This document shows, one piece after another, positions 17,127-25,478 of a stretch of 64,000 nucleotides of DNA. Below the pieces are notes generated by a model. The model was not told where the DNA came from, ran no database searches, and worked only from the letters and a program-made list of their open reading frames with translations. The position numbers and the translations under genes were made by a program. Source of the DNA: an uncultured SAR116 cluster alpha proteobacterium (lineage in GTDB: Bacteria > Pseudomonadota > Alphaproteobacteria > Puniceispirillales > GCA-002684695); NCBI GenBank assembly GCA_902532475.1, contig CACAIE010000006.1, positions 1 through 64,000 of the forward strand, in the 5' to 3' direction. Position 1 is the first letter of the stretch. Each line of letters opens with the position of its first letter.

Positions 17127-17924
17127 TTACAAAACAGAACTTCGAGAGTTTACGGCTCTTCTTCTGAAATACTCGCTTAAAGAAAGCAAAATAAAAGAAG
17201 TGACCAAAAGAAGAGTGCCCAAGGCCATAGTAGTAGGTAATTTTTTTGGAAATCGGAATTGTGCCCATATATACACTGGCAAAGTTGTATCAGTACCAGT
17301 TAAAAAGAAAGCAATGATAAATTCATCTAATGATAATGTGAAACCAATCAATAAGCTTGCCATTATTCCTGGAAAAACAAGGGGTAAAATTATTCTGTAA
17401 AACGTACCAAATTGATTTTCTCCTAGGTCCATTGAGGCTTCTTCCAAGCTGATATCTAAGTTATTAAAGGCAGAGTTCATAATTAAAATTGAGAATGGCA
17501 TAATTAACAATGTATGACCAAGAACAACACTCCAAAGATTAAGTGATAAGCCTAACTGCATCAGTACAATTAAAAGAGCCACCCCTACAATTATTTCAGG
17601 TAAAACAAGAGGGGCTAAAATAAATGTTAAAGAAATTTGTTTTCCAGTAAAATCGTATCTTGTTGCGGACCTTGAGGCCAGAATGCCCAAAATGGTAGCG
17701 AGTACACTTGAAGATACCGCTACAATGAGAGAATTTCTTAATGCTTCATGTAAGGTGCTCTGGTGCAAAAGGGTTTCGAACCAATGAAAAGTAAACCCAG
17801 TTAGCGGAAACGCAATGATTTGACTTGAATTAAAAGAAAAGATTGGTAATAGCAAAGCCGGAGCATATAAAAAAATAAGATATGTGAAAGCAAAAAATTT
17901 TAGATATTTAGAAGATCTTGTCAA
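17127..17924 (-). CDS. ABC transporter permease, PotC/PotI type
   Basis: A 265-residue inner-membrane protein with about six helices. It has the cytoplasmic coupling loop EEASMDLGENQFGTFYRIILPLVFPGI (EAA motif) that docks on the ATPase, and the family strand FTLSLDEFIIAFFLTGTDTTLPV. It sits one base downstream of the first permease and 24 bp upstream of the ATPase, forming a complete PotFGHI-like importer with the other genes here. Confidence 0.92.
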   Translation of the reverse strand: MTRSSKYLKFFAFTYLIFLYAPALLLPIFSFNSSQIIAFPLTGFTFHWFETLLHQSTLHEALRNSLIVAVSSSVLATILGILASRSATRYDFTGKQISLTFILAPLVLPEIIVGVALLIVLMQLGLSLNLWSVVLGHTLLIMPFSILIMNSAFNNLDISLEEASMDLGENQFGTFYRIILPLVFPGIMASLLIGFTLSLDEFIIAFFLTGTDTTLPVYIWAQFRFPKKLPTTMALGTLLLVTSFILLSLSEYFRRRAVNSRSSVL

Positions 17925-17925
17925 T

Positions 17926-18789
17926 CTAGTATCTCCTCAAATATTTTTTATTAAATAACACGAAGACAATTGAAATAAACGCCACAATCATTAATGAAGA
18001 AGCAGATAAGGCAGCAGCAAGTGGAGCATTATTAGCTTTTGAAAATTGAACTTGTATCATGTTTGCTATCATCAGCCCGTCAGTACCTCCAACTAGCTTT
18101 GGTGTAATATAATCTCCAACTGTAGGAATAAAAATTATCAAAGCAGCTCCCACAACGCCTGGTGCTGAAAGTGGTAAAATGACCCTAAAAAATTGATGAA
18201 ATGGGCCATCCCCCAAGTCTCTGCTAGCTTCTAACAATGATCGATCAATTTTCTCCAGTGAAACAAAAATAGGTAAAATGGCAAAAGGTGCCCATCCATG
18301 AGTTAATGCTATCACAACAGCATTAGCGTTATATAGGATGAATGTCACAGGCTCGGTAATCATTTCCAACCATAATAGCAATGAATTGAAAACTCCATTA
18401 TAACCCAATATTACTTTCCAGAGGAACATACGAAGTAAATAACTAGTCCAAAAGGGGATTGTGATTAAAAACAACCATAGTGCCTTTCTTTCACCCCCGT
18501 GAAAGGAGATAAAATATGCCATTGGATAAGCAAGCAGAACGGTAAAAAATGTAACCGTAAGTGATATGATAAGTGATCTCTGAAAAAGCAATTGATAAAC
18601 GGGTTGTGTTGCTGCTTCTATATAATTATTAAGAGTAAAAGTTTTATCCAGAACAAGATAATCCTGCGTCCAGAAACTCAATAAAAACATCATAGTTAAT
18701 GGAGCAGCCAACAAAAGAAGGCTGAAAATAAAAGGAATAGATAATAGCCGCCAGCCTTTTTTGGTTTCTGTTCTAATTGCGAAAATCAA
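17926..18789 (-). CDS. ABC transporter permease, PotB/PotH type
   Basis: A 287-residue permease. It has an N-terminal membrane helix, the MAYFIS...WLFLITIPFWTSYLLRMF region and the coupling loop LEASRDLGDGPFHQFFRVILPLSAPGV. The C-terminal PTVGDYITPKLVGG motif is typical of PotB/PotH. The start ATG overlaps the stop of the Rieske oxygenase gene by 4 bp, so oxygenase and importer are translated from one message. This strongly links the imported ligand to the oxygenase substrate. Confidence 0.92.
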   Translation of the reverse strand: MIFAIRTETKKGWRLLSIPFIFSLLLLAAPLTMMFLLSFWTQDYLVLDKTFTLNNYIEAATQPVYQLLFQRSLIISLTVTFFTVLLAYPMAYFISFHGGERKALWLFLITIPFWTSYLLRMFLWKVILGYNGVFNSLLLWLEMITEPVTFILYNANAVVIALTHGWAPFAILPIFVSLEKIDRSLLEASRDLGDGPFHQFFRVILPLSAPGVVGAALIIFIPTVGDYITPKLVGGTDGLMIANMIQVQFSKANNAPLAAALSASSLMIVAFISIVFVLFNKKYLRRY

Positions 18790-19988
18790 AACTTAGCCTT
18801 CATCTCTTTGTTTAAATTATAGACTGTATTTGTATCTGGTTCTTTATTTAAACTCAAAATAGGAATGATTTTTCGTAAATGGTCATGATGTGATTTAATG
18901 CCATATTCTAAGTCTGATAGAAAAAAACCTTCAAATGATTTAGCCTCCATAGCTTCATTAGACCAAATGGTTAGTTGAACATCTTCATCAATTGCATGTT
19001 GATCAATTCTATTGCTAAGATACCTAGCTAATTTTTGTTTTCTATTTTCTTTTTTATGTCGGTAAATAGCGCCTCTCAATAAAGTTAATTTAGTAGAAAT
19101 AGGAAACTCTTGGTAAAACTGAACTAATTCAGGAGTAACAGCTATTACAGCATTAGGAAAAATTCCGAAGTAGTTCCATGACTTATGAAGTTTTTTAGGC
19201 AAATGCTTAGCAGGAGTAGAAAGATTTTTGTAATTTCTTACACTCCAGTATCGCCCAGCCTTTCCAGAAAACTTTGCATGTGTTTTAGAAGTTCCGTTTA
19301 CAAAAGGTTCATCAAAATAGTTATTGCCATATAAGTCTTGTAATGAAGGGTGTGCCATAGGAACATGGTAGCCTTCATTATCTACATCCCTAACTGACTT
19401 CCAGTTAACATTTGAAGTTTGTGTCCAAATATCACCTGCAGGGACCATTTCCTCAATTTTGTAATAAGATAACTCCTCTTCAAAAGGCATCATAAGTTCT
19501 TTTACAGATGGCTGAGGACCCTTATTTAGTCTAACAAAAACAAATCCATTCCATATTTCGCAGTCTAGCCTTTTGAGCCCAAATTTATTTTTATCTAGTT
19601 TAGGAAAAGAACTGGGTTTAGCAGGGCCTCTTAATGAGCCATCAAAATTGTATACCCAACCATGAAATGGACAGACAATTGCAGAGCATTTCCCTTTTCT
19701 ATCAGCAACTACTCTTGAACCTCTATGTCTGCAAAGATTATTAAACGCGCGTATTACTTTTTTATCGTCTCTAAGTATTAATATTCTCTCTTTGCATATA
19801 TCAAAAGTGATGTATTCCCCTATAGAACTTACATCTGACTGATGACAGATTAGTTGCCAATGACTATAAAATAGGCTTTCTTTTTCTATTTCTAATAATT
19901 CTGAATTGTGATAGCTCCAACTTGGAAGCCCAGTTCTATCCCATACTTTCGGGACAGAAATATCTCTAGGAACATTTAGTTTATTCAT
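18786..19988 (-). CDS. Rieske [2Fe-2S] oxygenase, alpha subunit (GbcA/stachydrine-demethylase-like)
   Basis: A 400-residue ring-hydroxylating-type oxygenase. The Rieske cluster motif is CRHRGS and CPFHGW near residues 85-110. The mononuclear iron site is WKSVRDVDNEGYHVPMAHPSL (D, H, H). The overall architecture and lack of a beta subunit resemble the subgroup that removes N-methyl groups from betaines (glycine betaine, stachydrine, carnitine-like compounds). This is inferred from motifs and neighbours. No reductase partner (GbcB-like) is in the window, so one must come from elsewhere. It is the first gene of the run ending with the ABC ATPase and overlaps the permease start by 4 bp. Confidence 0.85.
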   Translation of the reverse strand: MNKLNVPRDISVPKVWDRTGLPSWSYHNSELLEIEKESLFYSHWQLICHQSDVSSIGEYITFDICKERILILRDDKKVIRAFNNLCRHRGSRVVADRKGKCSAIVCPFHGWVYNFDGSLRGPAKPSSFPKLDKNKFGLKRLDCEIWNGFVFVRLNKGPQPSVKELMMPFEEELSYYKIEEMVPAGDIWTQTSNVNWKSVRDVDNEGYHVPMAHPSLQDLYGNNYFDEPFVNGTSKTHAKFSGKAGRYWSVRNYKNLSTPAKHLPKKLHKSWNYFGIFPNAVIAVTPELVQFYQEFPISTKLTLLRGAIYRHKKENRKQKLARYLSNRIDQHAIDEDVQLTIWSNEAMEAKSFEGFFLSDLEYGIKSHHDHLRKIIPILSLNKEPDTNTVYNLNKEMKAKF

Positions 19989-20018
19989 TGTTAAAAAATC
20001 TCTGTGAAGCCAATTTAA

Positions 20019-21227
20019 TTAATTTAATCTAATTTTATTGATAGATATTAAAATAAAAACAAAAATTATAAAAGTTATTCCAAATAAAATCTGAGTAAAT
20101 TGTATATTTGTAAAATCGCTGACTATACCAAAAATCATTGCACCAAGTGCTGCAGAACCCATGTTTACCATTGTCCAGATACTCATGACTCTTCCTCTAA
20201 ACTTATCACTCAACTCAAGTTGAATTTTAGATTGGATTGAAATGCCCAAAGATGTAGCTAAAAAGCCTAAAATAAAAACTAAAAACAATACAGTATTAAA
20301 ACTATCAGCAAAACCGATAATTAAAACTGCAATCGGGATAGATAAAGCTAAAATTAAATTACCTTTTGATATTCCTAACCCCGCAACTTCTTTGCTTCCC
20401 AGTGTTTTGAAAATAGAGGAAACAAGTGCACCAGCTCCTGCAACTGCAGTAATTAAACCTAAACCAGATGGACCTTTAGAGAATATACCTTCAGAAATAA
20501 GAGGCAAAGTTTCCAAAACCCCCCTTCCTATAAATGCTGTAACACCGCTTAGAATAATAGAAAACTTAATAATATTACTTGATAAAATTAATTTCGTTCC
20601 CTCAAAAAATGAATACAAAATTGTATTATTTTTGTTTTTTTCTATTTTGAGCTCTCTTGGTTTAATAATTGTTATAAAAACCATTGTAGGGAGATAAGCA
20701 AATACAGAAAAAAGAATTGTACTATTGACTCCAATCAATTGAATTAAAGTGCCTCCTATTGCAGGGCCAATTAATCTTGATGTATTAAAATTTACTGCTG
20801 TTAACGCTACTACAGAAGGTAGTTGAGAATTATTAACTAACCGAGGAGCCAAAGACATTCTAATAGGGTGACTAGCTGAAGCAATGACACCAATAAACAA
20901 ACAGAAAACCGCTAAAATATTTGGATTCAACAAGCTAAAACTTAATGACAAAAATAATAAAAATGAACATACTATCATCGCGCTGTATGATAGAAAGAAA
21001 GCTAGGCGAATATTCATCCTATCAATAATTACTCCAAAAAGAGGCCCACTTATAAGGGTAGGAGCCAAAGTAAGAAAAGCAGTAAAACCAACAAAGCCTG
21101 GAGAATTAGTCAGTTCCCATGCAAGCCACCCCAAAACCACTCTTTGAATCCACAGCCCATGAAGAGAAATAAAACTTCCCAATAAATACAATCGAAAACC
21201 TGGAGATTTTAATGCAGAAATATTCAT
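20019..21227 (-). CDS. Major facilitator superfamily transporter
   Basis: A 402-residue protein with about twelve hydrophobic helices. It has the MFS loop GPLFGVIIDRMNIRLAF (a version of the GxLaDrxGrk motif) after helix 2 and the second-half equivalent LSDKFRGRVMSIW. The ALTAVNFNTSRLIGPAIGG segment resembles the DHA3/MFS_3 group that includes macrolide and enterobactin exporters. The substrate is unknown. It lies 30 bp upstream of the Rieske oxygenase on the same strand, so it could belong to that operon and export a product; this is inference. Confidence 0.87.
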   Translation of the reverse strand: MNISALKSPGFRLYLLGSFISLHGLWIQRVVLGWLAWELTNSPGFVGFTAFLTLAPTLISGPLFGVIIDRMNIRLAFFLSYSAMIVCSFLLFLSLSFSLLNPNILAVFCLFIGVIASASHPIRMSLAPRLVNNSQLPSVVALTAVNFNTSRLIGPAIGGTLIQLIGVNSTILFSVFAYLPTMVFITIIKPRELKIEKNKNNTILYSFFEGTKLILSSNIIKFSIILSGVTAFIGRGVLETLPLISEGIFSKGPSGLGLITAVAGAGALVSSIFKTLGSKEVAGLGISKGNLILALSIPIAVLIIGFADSFNTVLFLVFILGFLATSLGISIQSKIQLELSDKFRGRVMSIWTMVNMGSAALGAMIFGIVSDFTNIQFTQILFGITFIIFVFILISINKIRLN

Positions 21228-21317
21228 AATCTATTCATAATCTCAGCAAATTATATAGATATTTAGCTATGTAGTATATAAGTATTATTTAAGGGAAATT
21301 TTTGGTTTTATAAATTA

Positions 21318-22595
21318 ATGTCTAAAAACATTGTTGTTTGTAGAAAATGTTTATTGAAATGGGAAGACAGTAAAATTCCATTAGAATGCCCACATTGTTT
21401 TTCTAAAAAATTAATTGGTCACAGAGAATTAAATGATTTAAACATTGCCCATTTGGACTGTGATTCCTTTTATGCATCAATAGAGAAAAGGGATAATAAG
21501 GAACTTGAAAAAAAACCAGTTGTAGTTGGAGGAAGTCAGAGAGGTGTCGTCGCAGCAGCCTGTTATGTATCAAGAAAATATGGAATTAGGTCTGCAATGC
21601 CAATATTTAAGGCAAAAAAACTATGCCCTGAAATAATTATAATTAGACCAAGAATGGAATATTATATAACAATTAGTCGCAAAATTAGATCGATTATGGA
21701 AACAATAACTCCTTTAATCCAACCCGTTTCTATTGATGAAGCGTTTCTTGATTTATCTGGAACAGAAAAACTCCACAAAAATATACCTGCGATTTCTTTA
21801 ATAAAATTGCAAAAAAGGATATTTAAAGATATTGGGATCACGGTATCAGTGGGGTTATCCTATAATAAATCTCTTGCAAAATTAGCTTCAGAACAAAAAA
21901 AACCCAATGGTTTTTTTGTGCTTGGCAGGGATGAAGCTAGTGATTGGCTTTCAAAAAAACCTATTTCAATTATTTATGGCCTTGGAACTTCCACAGTAAA
22001 AAAGTTGAACAATATTGGTGTATTTTTATGTAATGATCTTTTAAAATTTCCTTATTCTAAAATTGAAAAAATTTTAGGAGGAAATACTAATAAAATATTA
22101 AGTATAGCCTCTGGCATAGATGAAAGGCCTGTTGTCAAAGATACTGTTATTAAAAGTGTTTCTGTAGAGACAACTTTTACTAAAAGGTATAGTGAAAAAC
22201 AAATTAAAAATGAGCTTCATTTGTTATGTCAGAAACTATCCAATAGACTAAAAGACAAGAGCTTTTTAGGAAAAACGCTAACACTGAAACTAAAAACATC
22301 TAATTTTAAGACATTGACAAGAACCATCTCATCAAAAGAGCCATTTCAAATGGCTCACCATTTGTTTTCAAATTCTGAACAATTATTAGAAATAGAGTTA
22401 AAAAAAGAAATTGAATATAGGTTAATAGGAGTTGGAGTGTCTAATTTAATAAATGAAAATGAAAACAATCAAGGCTTTTACTTTAATGACCAGGTTGTTC
22501 AAAAGAAAAATAAACTGGAGAGAGCGTTAGATGATATTAATCAAAAAATAGGTTCAAATTCAACAAATATTGGCCGCCATTTTACTAATAATTAA
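21318..22595 (+). CDS. dinB: DNA polymerase IV with N-terminal Cys-pair extension
   Basis: A 425-residue Y-family polymerase. The palm has HLDCDSFYASIEKRDN (first catalytic aspartate) and VSIDEAFLDLSG (second metal-binding acidic pair). The VSVGLSYNKSLAKLASEQKKPNG and GLGTSTVKKLNNIGV segments match the thumb and helix-hairpin-helix. The first 35 residues hold CRKC and CPHC, a zinc-ribbon-like extension seen in many alphaproteobacterial DinB proteins. It performs error-prone translesion synthesis. It is not next to imuA/imuB, so it is the general DinB type. Confidence 0.93.
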   Translation: MSKNIVVCRKCLLKWEDSKIPLECPHCFSKKLIGHRELNDLNIAHLDCDSFYASIEKRDNKELEKKPVVVGGSQRGVVAAACYVSRKYGIRSAMPIFKAKKLCPEIIIIRPRMEYYITISRKIRSIMETITPLIQPVSIDEAFLDLSGTEKLHKNIPAISLIKLQKRIFKDIGITVSVGLSYNKSLAKLASEQKKPNGFFVLGRDEASDWLSKKPISIIYGLGTSTVKKLNNIGVFLCNDLLKFPYSKIEKILGGNTNKILSIASGIDERPVVKDTVIKSVSVETTFTKRYSEKQIKNELHLLCQKLSNRLKDKSFLGKTLTLKLKTSNFKTLTRTISSKEPFQMAHHLFSNSEQLLEIELKKEIEYRLIGVGVSNLINENENNQGFYFNDQVVQKKNKLERALDDINQKIGSNSTNIGRHFTNN

Positions 22596-22608
22596 TTCAT
22601 GATATAAT
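22581..22608 (+). promoter_or_regulatory. Extended -10 promoter for the WNKNA-repeat gene
   Basis: TGATATAAT at 22600-22608 is a perfect extended -10 element, with TTTACT 16 bp upstream as a moderate -35. It lies at the end of dinB, 45 bp before the next start codon. Confidence 0.5.
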
Positions 22609-22652
22609 TAAAATGTTTTATTATTTATCTTAAACTTGAAGAGGTTTAAAAA

Positions 22653-22904
22653 ATGTCTGATCAAAAATGGAATAAAAATGCTCTTAATTATGGTGAAAAC
22701 AATCAAGAGAATTCTGCGGACGCATGGAACAAAAACGCTTTAAATTATGAAAATGAAAAGAGGGACACCAAAAAGAAATTAAAGAATGATCAAGTTGGTT
22801 CCAAAAATGATCAATGGAATAAGAATGCAAATGGATATGGATTAACTGAAAGTAAAAACAATCAAGATCCTTGGAATAAGAATGCTATGAATTATAAAAA
22901 ATAA
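22653..22904 (+). CDS. Small asparagine-rich protein with four WNKNAxxY repeats
   Basis: An 83-residue hydrophilic protein with no signal peptide. The octapeptide WNKNAxxY occurs at residues 6-13, 25-32, 55-62 and 74-81. Start-to-start spacings are 19, 30 and 19, a symmetric arrangement. The linkers are rich in N, Q, D, E and K and look disordered. A ribosome binding site (AAGAGG) and an extended -10 promoter precede it, supporting real expression. I recognise no family. The repeats could be short linear binding motifs for a multivalent partner. It lies downstream of dinB and convergent to the MocA-like gene, with 4 bp between stops. Confidence 0.75.
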   Translation: MSDQKWNKNALNYGENNQENSADAWNKNALNYENEKRDTKKKLKNDQVGSKNDQWNKNANGYGLTESKNNQDPWNKNAMNYKK

Positions 22905-22908
22905 TAAA

Positions 22909-23499
22909 TTAAAGACTTTTAAATTTCAAAAAATCATTTTTGTTGTCTATATCAAAATAAAATCCTTCTGATTTTGTATTAAATTTAACGAGGTTTTCTG
23001 AATTTTTATCTAGGATTTCTTTCCCACCTTTATCACCATTAAGAAAACACAATTGTTTGAAGTAATTCTTTCCAAAAATTACTGGGTTACCCGTTGTTTT
23101 TTTTCTATAAGGTGCAACGATTGTTGAACCTCCTCCATTTTGTTGATGGAAATCTATAATATCATTATAATCATTTGTCGCTAATAAAGGCATATCAGCC
23201 AAGCAAATCATTGCTGAAGAACTATTTTTAGGCAAGTTCAAAACACCTGCTGATATTGATGAACTTATTCCAGTCTCATAATTTTGATTATGAATTATAT
23301 CAACTTTAAACCCTTTTAAAATGTTGCAAATTTCTTTATGGTTTCGGCCTGTAACAATAATTACTTTTTTTGCTTTGGAATTAATAATTTCATTTACTGT
23401 ATGCAAGATCAGGGGTTTGTTATTTATCTCAGACAATAATTTATTTGATTTTCCATGTCTGGTAGATTTTCCCGCAGCCAAAACGATAGCGTCAGACAT
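22909..23499 (-). CDS. MocA-like molybdenum-cofactor nucleotidyltransferase
   Basis: A 196-residue nucleotidyltransferase. The N-terminal LAAGKSTRHGKSNKLL is the nucleotide-binding signature of the MobA/MocA group. ICLADMPLL contains the metal-binding aspartate, and PYRKKTTGNPVIFGKNYF and LNGDKGGKEIL are typical of MocA. It would attach CMP to molybdopterin (or a related reaction) for xanthine-dehydrogenase or CO-dehydrogenase-type enzymes. It is 8 bp downstream of an XdhC-like gene, the usual partner. No molybdenum hydroxylase gene is in this window. Confidence 0.85.
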   Translation of the reverse strand: MSDAIVLAAGKSTRHGKSNKLLSEINNKPLILHTVNEIINSKAKKVIIVTGRNHKEICNILKGFKVDIIHNQNYETGISSSISAGVLNLPKNSSSAMICLADMPLLATNDYNDIIDFHQQNGGGSTIVAPYRKKTTGNPVIFGKNYFKQLCFLNGDKGGKEILDKNSENLVKFNTKSEGFYFDIDNKNDFLKFKSL

Positions 23500-23507
23500 A
23501 TTTTAAC

Positions 23508-24527
23508 TCACGTAAATGTTATATTATTATGTGTTTGAATAATTTGCGCCATTATTGACACAGAAATTTCTGCAGGGCTTTTAGCAGAAATATTTAAACC
23601 AATAGGTCCATTTATTCTTTCTGTGTCTTTTTTACTAAAACCTGCATCAATTAAACGTTTAATCCTTGATGCGTGAGTTTTTTTACTTCCTAGGCAACCA
23701 ATAAAAAAAGCATCACTTTTGAGAGCTTGAAACAAAGCTGGGTCATCTAACTTTGGGTCATGAGTTAACGTAACTATTGCTGTTTTTTTATCTATGGGAT
23801 TTTTTGAAAAATATTCATCAGGCCATTTTTCTATTAATTTACCTAAAGGAAAACGATCTTTTGAAGCAAAGACTTTTCTTGGATCTATTATTTCAACAGA
23901 AAACCCACAGGAATTAGATAATGGCACCAATGTTTGAGCAATATGAACTGCCCCTATGATAATGATTTTTGAATTTGGGTAATAAGAATATTTAAACCAT
24001 TTTTCATCTAAAGAAATTCCTGTATGAATATTCTTAAGTTTGCTAAATTGTTTTTTTACTTCAATTTCTGGATCATGGTCATTAGAAGTGTGAAAATTTA
24101 CGTAATTTTTATGATTTTCCAAATCCATTGCAACTGAAAATGGCTTTCTATTGTTAATGGATCGTATCATTTCATTTAAACTGTCAGAATAATTGTTAAA
24201 GTGTTCTATGTAGACAGATACTTCCCCCCCACAGGTTAATCCAACCTCCCAAGCTTTTTCATTGCTTACACCAAATTTTAATATTGTTGAATTGCCACCA
24301 TTTATGATTTCAAGAGATTTCTCTATAACAGAACCTTCAATACAACCACCAGATACTGAGCCAAAAATTTCTGAATTTTCTGAAACCAACATTTTACTTC
24401 CTACTGGCCTGGGAGAACTTCCCCACGTTTTAATTACAGTAGCTATTGCAAATCTAATTTTTTTTTTGGTCCAAGTCTTTGCTTTTTCAAGCAACCCAAA
24501 ATCTTCTGAAGTTTCTAAATACACCAT
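23508..24527 (-). CDS. XdhC/CoxI-family molybdenum-cofactor maturation protein
   Basis: A 339-residue protein with the two family domains. The N-terminal XdhC_CoxI domain has IATVIKTWGSSPRPVGSKML and GSVSGGCIEGSVIEKS, with the conserved cysteine. The C-terminal Rossmann domain has IIIIGAVHIAQTLVPL and the closing GLNISAKSPAEISVSIMAQII. XdhC binds the molybdenum cofactor, promotes its sulfuration and delivers it to xanthine-dehydrogenase-type enzymes. It is paired with the MocA-like gene, a standard combination. Confidence 0.88.
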   Translation of the reverse strand: MVYLETSEDFGLLEKAKTWTKKKIRFAIATVIKTWGSSPRPVGSKMLVSENSEIFGSVSGGCIEGSVIEKSLEIINGGNSTILKFGVSNEKAWEVGLTCGGEVSVYIEHFNNYSDSLNEMIRSINNRKPFSVAMDLENHKNYVNFHTSNDHDPEIEVKKQFSKLKNIHTGISLDEKWFKYSYYPNSKIIIIGAVHIAQTLVPLSNSCGFSVEIIDPRKVFASKDRFPLGKLIEKWPDEYFSKNPIDKKTAIVTLTHDPKLDDPALFQALKSDAFFIGCLGSKKTHASRIKRLIDAGFSKKDTERINGPIGLNISAKSPAEISVSIMAQIIQTHNNITFT

Positions 24528-24637
24528 GTTTTAACACCCTATGATTTAACAAATTTAAAATTATAAAAAGATATTATAATTTATACACGAATGAGACAAA
24601 AATCTTCAAGTTAACTATCTAGAAATTTTTGTGGAAC

Positions 24638-25399
24638 CTAAAAGTTTCCCATTGCAATAAAGGAGATATTTTTATAGTCTTTCTTTCCATATTTAAATAC
24701 ACTTCCATCCAAGTTTTCAACTCTTCCTCCAGCGAAACGAAGCACAGCATCACCTGCTGCTGTGTCCCACTCCATAGTAGGGCCAAACCTTGGGTAAACA
24801 TCTGCTTCTCCGCAAGCAACTAGGCAAAACTTTAAAGATGATCCAATGGACACTGTTTTTGATACATTATTTTGAGCTAGCCAATTATTAGTTTCATCAT
24901 CTCTGTGGGATGCGCTAGCAACGGCAATAATAGAATCCTTAATTAATTTTCTAATCTCAATTTTTTTTATCTGGTTTTTTTCTTCTTCAAAAGACCCTTT
25001 GGATTGTGTCCCATAAAATAGTCTATCCAGTGCAGGAGCATAAACAATCCCCAGAACTGGAATGCCATTTCTTATTAATGCAACATTAACTGTAAATGAC
25101 CCTTTACCATCAAATTTTAAAAATTCCTTAGTCCCATCTAATGGATCTACAAGAAAAAATTCTTTCGGTGCTGTCAAATTATGACTTGTGGGATTTTCCT
25201 CAGAAACAATAGGAACTTTTGGAAAGAATTTGGTTAGTGTGTCAATTAAAATTTTTTCAGCCACTTTATCTGCAATTGTCACTGGGCTTCCATCATTCTT
25301 AATAAGCCTAGTGGGTTTTAATTCGTATATTTTTATGATTTCTTGCCCGGCATATTTTACTGCTGGCAAAAGAGTTTCAACTATTTTTGGCTCATCCAT
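24638..25399 (-). CDS. cysQ: 3'(2'),5'-bisphosphate nucleotidase, CysQ-like
   Basis: A 253-residue inositol-monophosphatase-fold enzyme. The metal site comprises PIVSEENP, VDPLDGTKEFLKFDG (the DPxDGT motif) and EWDTAAGDAVLRFAGG. The EFLKF stretch after DGT is typical of CysQ rather than SuhB. CysQ hydrolyses PAP from sulfate assimilation to AMP. No sulfate-assimilation genes are adjacent, though a TauE/SafE-type exporter gene lies 79 bp upstream on the same strand. Confidence 0.88.
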   Translation of the reverse strand: MDEPKIVETLLPAVKYAGQEIIKIYELKPTRLIKNDGSPVTIADKVAEKILIDTLTKFFPKVPIVSEENPTSHNLTAPKEFFLVDPLDGTKEFLKFDGKGSFTVNVALIRNGIPVLGIVYAPALDRLFYGTQSKGSFEEEKNQIKKIEIRKLIKDSIIAVASASHRDDETNNWLAQNNVSKTVSIGSSLKFCLVACGEADVYPRFGPTMEWDTAAGDAVLRFAGGRVENLDGSVFKYGKKDYKNISFIAMGNF

Positions 25400-25478
25400 G
25401 GTGTTCTCTAAGTGTGATTTTATTATTTTAATTTATGGTTTACATAGGATAAAAAATTAACAATGTTTCGCTAAAAAT

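Noticed and set aside
16020-20010. Calling the importer a spermidine/putrescine system (potABCD)
   Set aside because: The subunits are of this class, but coupling to a Rieske oxygenase and demethylase genes makes polyamines doubtful, so no pot gene symbols were given.
20242-20697. 151-codon plus-strand frame opposite the MFS transporter gene
   Set aside because: It mirrors the hydrophobic codons of the real gene, has a lysine/proline/alanine-rich composition typical of antisense frames, and no ribosome binding site.
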